From Hyaloperonospora brassicae (Eukaryota; Oomycota; Peronosporomycetes; Peronosporales; Peronosporaceae): a DNA stretch of 64,000 bases. Below, one piece after another: positions 56,301 to 64,000 of this stretch. Below the pieces are notes generated by a model. It was not told the DNA's origin. It saw only the letters and a list, made by a program, of their open reading frames with translations, and did not search any database. Location: NCBI GenBank assembly GCA_947650285.1, contig CANTFL010001180.1, positions 186,001 through 250,000 on the forward strand, given 5' to 3'. Every line of letters starts with the position of its first letter. Position 1 is the stretch's first letter. A program made the position numbers and the translations under genes.

Positions 56301-59207
56301 TCAGTCGCGGGGCGTACTGCCGTATCGTGGAGTCTTCTTTCGCGAGCGCGAAGAATAGACTGCTCGTGGAGTGGCATTCGACCCGAGGACGGCCTCTGTG
56401 GCGTCGACTTCTTCTGTTTTGCGACTTTGCGATTGAAGCACGAGGAACGTGCCACCAATGACAAGGGCAGCTCCCACAAACGTACGTAGTCCAGGCACAG
56501 CATCAACGCCCATGACGATGCCCTGAACCGTAGCCACAATAGGTTCCATCAGGCACACCACTGACACCACGATCGGGTCAAAGTATTTCATCACACCGAT
56601 GTAACCCATCGTGCCGATGCAATCGCACACGAAGACGAGGTAGAGAACTACCAGTAGTCGGTTAACGGACGGGGTCAACCACCCAAAGATGCCGTTGTAT
56701 GGATCGGTAGACAGACTCAATTCGTGGCCTGAAGCCAGCATATACACGAGCAGCGTAATGGCCGATGTGGCTGTAAGGCCCCACAGAAAAACTAGCAGAT
56801 GCATGTGCGGGCGCACTTTTTTAGCCAACGTGAAGTATAGTGCTCCCCCAGCAGCACCAGCAAGTGCAACGAGGTCACCTGCCGCAGTGGGTGACACAAT
56901 GTTGGGACCTCCTCCGCTCGTGTCCATCGCCGCAATCCCACCGCCAACGACACCAATCGCAGCACCTAGAGCCTCAGATCGAGCTACAGGCTTGCGCTGC
57001 GCAAGCTTCCAGAACACCAGCAGTGTCGAGTGTGCGTTGTTAAACAACGTGGCGTGGCCAACCGACGTTATTGACAGCGCCGCGACAAACGATCCCAGAA
57101 AGAACGCGTACGCCATGCCAGCTACGATAATGGGAGGAACGAGCGTTTTCCAATGCTGGTCGCCAGGCCCACGTGAACCACGAAAAAGAACCATCATTGC
57201 AAAAGGAAACGTGACCATCGACGTAGCCATATTTCGCCAGAAGATGCGAATCACGGGTGTAACGACGTCGTCAACCATATCCAGAGCAACGCCCACTGAC
57301 GAAATTGTAAACAGAGATGATAGCAGCAGCACGTAGCCAATAATCGGTGCCTTGCGCTTCACCACGACCGTCACCTCGAGACTTTCCTCGTATCCCCGTG
57401 TGTTCAACGAGATTTGCGTGATATCCGACGGCAGGATTGTCGCCTTGTGCAAAGGTGTCAATGTTACCCGTGGAGTCGCTAAGCTTCCTTCGACGTGGTC
57501 CTCGTCTTCGTCATAAGTCGGCTCTTGTTTGCCGGGAACGGCAAGCAAGTACTCGGACATACCCAATCCAGCAGGCATAACGCAAGACGGATCAGCCGAA
57601 GTCATTTCAATCAAGTATGCGTGGTGGTTTGAGTTTCCCTCCTCCACCGTCTTGGAAGTTTCGCCATCCACGGGGAACGATAATACAAAAGGAGACGAGT
57701 CGTCGTCCCCAAGCGTAGAGCCCTTGCTATCCATGAATGAACGCGCGGAGAATGGAGATCGTGCAGAGCGATCTGACCATAGTCCTTTCGACCTGGCACT
57801 GAACGATAAAAGGGGCCGGGACTCTGAGTCATAAGCATCGGCGGGAGTGATGCCCTCTACACTTATGTCGATGTCGTCCTCCTCATCCTGTATGGTGTCT
57901 ATATTGCCCACACCAACGACGAAACCGTTGAAGAGCATAGAGCTATCTGTGTTGCCAGCAACGCGAAGGGACAGGTTCGGATCCGGCGCTGATACTCCAA
58001 TAACCACATTTTTCGTAAGCGACGGGTCTCCCGTAGGTGTGGAAGCCAAGAAAACCGTCCAGGGAGACAAAACAGCCGTGCCATCAGTGTCTTGCGTGTA
58101 CGCTAGCTGTTCCTCGGTTTCGATACTAAACCAGGTTTCTCCAGCTGTCGAGAGATAGATCAAGCGGCTCGGGCTTGACATCGTCAACGTCTTTTCAGCG
58201 AGAACACTGGAGGTAAAGCTGTCGAGCGCTTCTGCAAAGGAGAAGTATCTCTTTTGTTCCGCAAGTGCGGCCAACGCATCGAAAATACCCGGTGAGCTCA
58301 AGAACAACCCAGCGTCGATACCGTCATAATCTTCCAAATCGCGACCGATGTGCGTCACATACTGCTGGTCGTTGTCAACCTTCACTTTGACCGTCGTCCG
58401 TGGCAAACCCGTCAGTTCAGTAACGTCGGTTTCTACAAGTACACACGCAACGGCGTCGCCGAGTGGATACGCAGCCAGCTTGGACACGACCGACTTGTCA
58501 AAAATATGGTCGGCAGTATGAATAAGAAACGGCTCCGGACCTGGAAACATGCTCTTTGCTGCTAGGATCGAGCGCGCGTGTCCGTCGTCGTTGCCTTTTC
58601 CCAAGTCCAAAAACTCAATCTTCATCTTGGTATAGAACGGCGTCTGCTTGACGGCAGCAAGGATCTGGCCACCGGCTGCTGCTACCGAGACCACGACGCG
58701 CTCGACGCCAGCAGCGTAAAGCTGCGTCAGAATGTGGCCGATGATCGTCTGCTGACCCAACTGGATCAGACACTTGGGTCGCTGGTTCCTGTCCAGGCTG
58801 CCAGGCCGCACTGCCGCAGTGAGCAGGACTTGGCGTACTGCAGCGCGCCGGGCCGTTGGGGTCACGATCATGGGAGAAACGGCTGGCGGCCGGCCAGGCG
58901 GCAGGGGAGGCCGCAGGCTCGAGCGAGTCGACGGCTTCACAGGAGCACCGGCTTCGTTCTTCGCAGCCACAGCCACGCGCTCCGACGTGTCCTCGGCATC
59001 GTCCTGTCCCACTGTCTCAAACGGGACGTTCTCGCCTGCATCGACGATGACGCCCTGGATGTCAGACCGCGTCGGGTCGGCCTGGAAGCCACAGAGCAGC
59101 TCCGTCTCGGGAATGCACAGCAACTGACTCACGCGCTGCAGGTCCAGCGCGTACACAGCAGTGGGCACCTCAGCCTCGACGTCCATTGGTCGACGATGGA
59201 CGACCAT
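56301..59207 (-). CDS. Fusion of a nucleotidyltransferase-like domain and a DMT/EamA-type transporter
   Basis: This is an intronless frame of about 968 residues (start at 59207, MVVHRRPMDVEAEVP; the ATG seven codons later is possible). Residues about 125-400 resemble the NTP-transferase fold: VRQVLLTAAVRPG, RPKCLIQLGQQTIIGHILTQ, AAGVERVVVSVAAAGGQIL, LIHTADHIFD, GLPRTTVKV. The usual glycine-rich LAAGxGxR loop is degenerate. A long acidic/Ser linker follows. The last 330 or so residues have about ten membrane spans of the drug/metabolite transporter superfamily (KAPIIGYVLLLSSLFTISSV, SITSVGHATLFNNAHSTLLV, AIGVVGGGIAAMD, VVSVVCLMEPIVATVQGIVM). A fused cytosolic enzyme and permease suggests coupled uptake and activation, reminiscent of separate LicB (choline permease) and LicC (cytidylyltransferase) in bacteria. 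The substrate is inference. Confidence 0.8.
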   Translation of the reverse strand: MVVHRRPMDVEAEVPTAVYALDLQRVSQLLCIPETELLCGFQADPTRSDIQGVIVDAGENVPFETVGQDDAEDTSERVAVAAKNEAGAPVKPSTRSSLRPPLPPGRPPAVSPMIVTPTARRAAVRQVLLTAAVRPGSLDRNQRPKCLIQLGQQTIIGHILTQLYAAGVERVVVSVAAAGGQILAAVKQTPFYTKMKIEFLDLGKGNDDGHARSILAAKSMFPGPEPFLIHTADHIFDKSVVSKLAAYPLGDAVACVLVETDVTELTGLPRTTVKVKVDNDQQYVTHIGRDLEDYDGIDAGLFLSSPGIFDALAALAEQKRYFSFAEALDSFTSSVLAEKTLTMSSPSRLIYLSTAGETWFSIETEEQLAYTQDTDGTAVLSPWTVFLASTPTGDPSLTKNVVIGVSAPDPNLSLRVAGNTDSSMLFNGFVVGVGNIDTIQDEEDDIDISVEGITPADAYDSESRPLLSFSARSKGLWSDRSARSPFSARSFMDSKGSTLGDDDSSPFVLSFPVDGETSKTVEEGNSNHHAYLIEMTSADPSCVMPAGLGMSEYLLAVPGKQEPTYDEDEDHVEGSLATPRVTLTPLHKATILPSDITQISLNTRGYEESLEVTVVVKRKAPIIGYVLLLSSLFTISSVGVALDMVDDVVTPVIRIFWRNMATSMVTFPFAMMVLFRGSRGPGDQHWKTLVPPIIVAGMAYAFFLGSFVAALSITSVGHATLFNNAHSTLLVFWKLAQRKPVARSEALGAAIGVVGGGIAAMDTSGGGPNIVSPTAAGDLVALAGAAGGALYFTLAKKVRPHMHLLVFLWGLTATSAITLLVYMLASGHELSLSTDPYNGIFGWLTPSVNRLLVVLYLVFVCDCIGTMGYIGVMKYFDPIVVSVVCLMEPIVATVQGIVMGVDAVPGLRTFVGAALVIGGTFLVLQSQSRKTEEVDATEAVLGSNATPRAVYSSRSRKKTPRYGSTPRD

Positions 59208-60571
59208 GTTTTGTACGCAGGTCGGCCGTTGGGGGGGGGGCTGCGGTGCTGGAGAGCGCAAGGGGGTTCCAGGGCAGACGCGGTTCGAGAAGGTGGCGGC
59301 GGCTGACCTGGTTATTTTTCTTTCGTGACTGACAAAAAGAGAGATATTCGAATGATTACTTACTGACACACGGTGGATAGTTTACTTGCACTGCATTTTG
59401 GCAAGCGAGTGAGTGAGCACAGAATCAGACGTTTGCCATGCTTTCGACTCGTTTGCAATCTTGGCATCTCGGTACGACGAGCAGGACCGGCCGGTCATGG
59501 GTTGCTTTCGCTGGGATTGATCAGCACAAGAGGGTTCATCGGTGCTACGTCGTCGAGGACAAATGCTATTGACATTGGCCACTGCTTGGTATGATAAACA
59601 CGATGTTCCTGCACATTCTGCGTGAGCATGAGCCACGGAATTGAGTACAGAAAGAAGCCATCGAGCATGGACTTCCGCCCGAGTGGTAAAGTAAATCTGC
59701 CGATTCGACATTTACGGCTTACGTTGCGATTCGTTCAGGCTGTGCCGAGGTAATTTATTGCATTGTATCGCTCGACGTTTAGGTCACGACAGCCCAACAG
59801 CCCATTATGAATTATCGCAGTACAAGTTAATTCGATTGCAGATTGACGACCCCGATATTCGAAAGTAGACAGTCTCCTTTTCGATTGCACTAAATAGCTA
59901 GATAGCTGTCAGCTAGATAAAATCTTGCGCAGGTCTTATTCTGTACATTCACCTCACCTCATTGCTCATCGTGGGCTCAGGATAAGGTGCGGGCAAATCG
60001 GCTTTTCAAGCAAACGCAGTACCCGTTGCCATTGGGAGAAAAGATCACTGGATTAATTGTCGGTAAGCCAACTCGCGTCACTCTTTTGTCGTTGTGGCCA
60101 TAACAACTCCGCCGCCCGCTCGCTCGCCACACAGCCTCTCGCAAAGCCTCGCCAGCGCCCCGCCGCCCCTCGCACTTCCTTTAGGTCGCCACCCGTCCTG
60201 ACGATCTGCGCCCGTCGACCACTGCCGTTTTTCTTGCATCTGTCCTCGTATTGGGGGACTTAGCGACTCTTTTCTGCCTGAGCTTCGTGGCTAAATAACT
60301 ATCCAGTCGAACTGTCCTACCGAGCGTTGGCATGCCCCCGGGGCCACCACGTACTGCTATACGGTGCGTTTAGTCGTCTGTCCTGCATCTGTTTTGTTAT
60401 CCTGTGTCTATACGTCCAGTGTTTGCAGCAGCCAACGCGACACGACGACGTCTCTAGGACCAGCGCTCGAAGGAAGTCGGTAACATACCACTCGCTCTGC
60501 TCAACGCGTGCTGCCTCTTTTTTTCTTGCATGCCATGTAGAACTGTGCTTTCCAAGTAGCTGCCGAAGAAG
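59208..60571. other. Intergenic region between fusion gene and CCR4
   Basis: Divergent genes share this 1.36-kb interval, which must contain both promoters. A G run lies at 59232-59241. Pyrimidine-rich CT/CC-rich DNA from about 60100 to 60250 may be 5' leader of the CCR4 gene. No coding region was recognised. Confidence 0.5.
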
Positions 60572-62712
60572 ATGCACATGATGTCGCCGTTGCCCACGTC
60601 GATGCAAGAGCCGCGTTCGCTGTCGCCTCCGACAGCCTCTCCTGTGCACGGCGAAGGCAAGATCTCGCTTCGTGTGGACCAGCCGGTCGAAGGCTGCACG
60701 ATGATGACGCATGCCTTTTTTCGCTCTGGCGAAGGCGACATCGACGATAAAGATGTGGAGATGCAGTTCCATTGGTATAAGTCGTCGATGCATCAAGCGT
60801 GCGCCAATAGCGAATGCGCGCGCCACACGAGCGATGGCACTGGCAATGTACTGTTGCTTGTAGCCAAGATTGAGTGTGTGCAGTGCAGTAGACTGGGCAT
60901 CACGCGAAAGCAGTCGTGCTTCTGCAGTTCAGACTGCTTCCGCCAGGCTTGGCACAAACACAAGCAGCTGCACGATACAAAGGCGCTTTTGATGGCTCAG
61001 CGAAAGGACGAACGCGACTTTTCGTGGAAGTCGCAGCTGCATAACATGGACACGTTTTGTCCGCTGCCGGAGGAATCGTGGGTCAAGGTGCAAGAAGCAA
61101 AGTAGGCCCCTAGCTAGATGGAGCCGTGTCGTTGACCGCTTGGTCGAGGCTGAGTTTCTCACGCGCATGCCACTCTTGTCTTGCAGTCGCTCGTACGTGC
61201 CTTCCGCTGACGATGTGGGTCACGTGATTCGAGTCGAGTGCAAGGCCACCAAACGTGTCGGCGGCGGCGTGCTGACCAAGACTGTTGACACTGGGATCGT
61301 ACTGCCGTGTAAGTGTGTAATGTGTTGCTCTGCTGGGCTATTTCGCTCCTTTTGTGGAATGTATATGTGCTGAGACTTATGCATTTGGTTCGCTCGAAGT
61401 TCCACCCATGCCACCAAGGCGGCGGATGCTGGCAAACGTAAATGAAGAGCGGTCTATGCCGCGACTGCGACAGATTGGCGTCTTCCGTGTACTCACGTAC
61501 AACGTTCTAGCTGAGATCTACGCGACGCGACAGATGTACCCGTACTGCCCGATCTGGGCCCTGAGCTGGTCGTTTCGTAGGGAGCTGTTGAGGCGGGAGC
61601 TGCAGTCGTACAACGCTGACATCATTTGTCTTCAGGAAGTCCAAGGCGACCATTACAAAAGCTTCTTTGCTCTTATGATGGACGGCTTAGGGTACGAAGG
61701 CTGGTACCTGAAGAAATCACGTGAGTCGATGGGACTTGAGGGCAAGGTGGACGGCTGCGCTTTGTTCTACAAACGGAACCGGTTCATTCTCAAGGAACAG
61801 TACCCAGTTGACTTCAACGAGCTAGCAAAAACGTTTTTGAGCCAGGTGCAGACCGAGTACGACTTGGACTACCGGGGACCTTCGATGGCTGCGCGTGAAA
61901 TGTTTCTGTCTCTTCTCAATAAGATGCGGCAGCGGCTCCAGCGCGACAATGTGGCACAAATTGCAGTGCTCGAGGTGATTCCGTCCAACAACGAAACGGT
62001 CGCGCGTAAGTCGCAGTCCGGGCCGTTGCTCTGTATTGCCAATGTGCATATTTTTTCCAATCCGAAGTTTCCCGACGTCAAAATGTGGCAGACAAACATG
62101 CTCGTGAAGCAGGTGCGTTTGTGTGAACGTTGCGACGGAGCTGGACGTACTGACTCGCTTACATGCATTCGGTCTGATGCAGCTCGAGCGCGTGACACTG
62201 AGCCGAAATTTGCCCGCGATACTCTGTGGCGATTTCAATAGCGAACCTTCAAGCGCCGTGTACGATTTCATGACACGCAATCATGTCCCGCTCGACCACC
62301 CGGACATCCAGCACCCACCACCTCAACTTGCCAACATTTATGCATCGCTGGACCTGGAGCACAGCATCGGCTTCGCTAGCGCCTACGCTTCCGTGTTTGG
62401 GGCCGAACCAGAGTATACGAATTACACAGGTGACTTCCACATGCTTGACAAGCATGAGTGGTAGCATTGTATCTGACCGGCGGGCTATCATTTGTTCTCA
62501 CTGTGTCAGGTCACTGGAGTGGCGTTGTGGACTACGTATGGTACACTCCCGAGACGCTGACACCATTTGCCGGACTAAAAGTGCACCCGCCTGAAGTGCT
62601 CGAGGCGTACTCGAAGACCGCGCTGCCCAATTGCCAGTTCCTGTCCGACCACGTGCCTCTATGTCTCGACTTCAGCCTCAAGGCGGGCCCGCCGAACAAT
62701 GGGAGGTACTGA
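60572..62712 (+). CDS. CCR4-type mRNA deadenylase with N-terminal MYND-like zinc finger
   Basis: This is an exonuclease of the CCR4-NOT complex that shortens mRNA poly(A) tails. Five exons join in phase: 60572-61101, 61187-61308, 61400-62112, 62183-62429 and 62510-62712, giving 604 residues. The N-terminus holds a MYND-like zinc finger, CVQCSRLGITRKQSCFCSSDCF then WHKHKQLH, followed by SYVPSADDVGHVIRVEC. From family memory the same order is found in plant CCR4a/b. The EEP nuclease domain follows: VFRVLTYNVLAEIY, ADIICLQEVQGDHY (catalytic Glu), KVDGCALFYKRNRF, AILCGDFNSEPSSAVYDF (Asp, Asn), GVVDYVWYTPETL and LSDHVPLCLDF (catalytic Asp, His). No leucine-rich repeats are present, unlike yeast and animal CCR4/CNOT6. 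Confidence 0.94.
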
Positions 62713-62932
62713 TAGAGCAGGTGCCGCGTGAGTCGACCGTCAGTTCGTAGAGTCGTTTTGTGTGTACAATGGACCAAACAAAGCAGGCGTTCTCAACATA
62801 GAGCCGAGCGTTTTTCCAAAGTCGTTGCGTTCTAAATTTAGAAACCGTCGACCCCCGCGCGCCCGTCTCGTGCGACCGACTGCGGGTCGTCGTCCCATCA
62901 GAGACTCCTGTCGTCCCACGCTTTCCAAATCG
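62713..62932. other. Short spacer between CCR4 and WASH1 genes
   Basis: The 220-bp tandem gap must hold the CCR4 3' end signals and the WASH1 promoter. No element could be placed. Confidence 0.4.
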
Positions 62933-64000
62933 ATGCAGACGTCGCAAGTGTACGCAATCGACCGCGTGTACGGCGACCTGCAGCAGCAGTTTGTGGCCCA
63001 GGACGTGCTCAAGGCGCTGTCCCAGCTCGACGCTGTCGTGGGGGACGTGTTCAACCGGTTGGTGCACAAAGTTGCGCAGGAGAAGGACCGCGTTGCCGCC
63101 GTCGACGCTCGGATTCAAGTGTGCCAAGCCAAAGTGAACGCGCTGACGGCGCGACGCACGAGCAACAAACCCACGACTGTGTTCTCCACGTCCAAGTACC
63201 CAGCGCCCAAGAACCTGCCGCTGTCGAGGACGCTGTTCTGCGACAAGCCGTACGCGGACGCGCCGCCACTTGTGTCCGATGCCGACGACGACACGCACTT
63301 TTTGCCAGCAGAGCCGCTGCCGCCAGCACAGCGGGGACAGCACATGGCCGAGGTGATGGAGCTGTTTGAGAAGGTGAATGTGTATCAGCAGACGCAGCAG
63401 CCCGAGGCGGACATGGAGAAGGAAGGACTGGGTCGACTGCCCGAGTATATTCCATCGATTGGCAGCGTGTTGCTGTTCAACTCGGGGGAGAACCCGTATC
63501 AGAAGGTAAGGAAGCTGACGAAAAAGCTAAGAAGGGTAGGTGATCGTACTGACTGATGACTTTCATGCTCATGCAGTATACATCGTGGGACAATTTATTG
63601 GGCACGGACTACGAGGAAGAAGAGGAGAAACAGAAAGAGTTGGCAAAGGCACCGCGTACGATCGAGTATGGAGACGAGCTGGTGCGTGTACTGCTATTCA
63701 TTGGTCGATTTCAGTCATACCTTTTGTCTAACGAGTGGGATATAACGCGATGGGAACTTGTTGCAGCCGGCGGTGCACGGACTTAACTACGAATTCCATC
63801 CGTCGATGGGTATCATGCCAGACATGTCGGCGAAGCTGCCGACGAACTTACCGCTCGAGAACATTGCTGACTACAAGTACGCACAAGAGGGCAGCACGTC
63901 AATTGCGCCTTCTATGTTTCAGGACAAGACACTACCTGATCTGCCTGCGATAGCGAATTTTGCCGAGGGGCCAGCAGCGCTAGAACCGTCAGAGCAAACC
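62933..64000 (+). CDS. WASH complex subunit 1, N-terminal part (runs off the window end)
   Basis: WASH1 activates Arp2/3 actin nucleation on endosomes within the pentameric WASH complex. Exons 62933-63505, 63577-63681 and 63767-64000 (open at the end) join in phase. Matches to the human WASH homology domain are QVYAIDRVYGDLQQQ, the coiled VFNRLVHKVAQEKDRVAAVD, VFSTSKYPAPKNLP, then GLGRLPEYIPSIGSVLLFNS and GENPYQK, and MSAKLPTNLPLENIADYKY with TLPDLPAIANF. The proline-rich and VCA regions lie beyond the window. Confidence 0.93.

Noticed and set aside
55562..56539. Long minus-strand frame of 325 codons overlapping the 3' end of the transporter fusion
   Set aside because: It overlaps a clearly coding frame in another phase and has a shadow-like composition with no domain.
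60317..60826. Minus-strand 169-codon frame opposite the CCR4 start
   Set aside because: It mirrors the CCR4 first exon and is rich in His/Arg, as expected for an antisense shadow of a host exon.

Overview
The window looks like nuclear DNA of a plant-pathogenic oomycete (Peronosporales: Phytophthora or downy-mildew type). The reasons are a Saprolegnia-like front-end fatty-acid desaturase with a cytochrome b5 domain, short GT-AG introns of about 60-140 bp, an oomycete-type TATA/initiator promoter, oomycete-type Ty3/gypsy chromoviruses, and the remains of a secreted EER/LWY-type effector. No species call is made.

Layout. 1-18.2 kb is a compact host gene block: delta-5 desaturase 5' end (-), GWT1/PIG-W acyltransferase (-), RWDD1/Gir2 (+), an unresolved membrane protein (+), a BTB-BACK protein (-), AP-3 sigma (+), a small mitochondrial coiled-coil protein (-), a GATA/PHD-finger protein (-) and an importin-13/transportin-3 type karyopherin (-). 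About 19.6-47.9 kb is a repeat island. Element E1 (20,484-28,244, +) is a Ty3/gypsy chromovirus with nearly identical 442-bp LTRs and a TAATG target duplication, inserted inside a decayed secreted effector gene whose two halves flank it. Element E2 (29,785 to about 34,445, -) is a truncated relative of E3 (38,006-45,593, -; target duplication CAAGT). Between E2 and E3 lies a GATC-rich non-coding stretch. 47.9-64 kb is again host DNA: a mitochondrial-type rhomboid protease (+), a PH-TBC protein (+), an MscS-like channel (-), a nucleotidyltransferase-DMT transporter fusion (-), a plant-type MYND-CCR4 deadenylase (+) and the 5' part of WASH1 (+).

Host genes are unrelated housekeeping functions (lipid and GPI-anchor metabolism, vesicle traffic, nuclear import, mRNA turnover) in alternating orientations with short spacers; no operon logic is expected.

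Most unusual: (1) the gypsy elements are saturated with short perfect inverted repeats, in LTRs and coding sequence alike; (2) both element families carry an antisense gene between integrase and the 3' LTR that shares sequence with the sense chromodomain, and in E2/E3 one missing base breaks both strands' frames at the same spot; (3) E2 and E3 are mosaics that share several nonsense codons; (4) a single host ORF fuses a nucleotidyltransferase-like domain to a DMT-type transporter.

All exon boundaries were placed by eye from reading frame and GT-AG sites.
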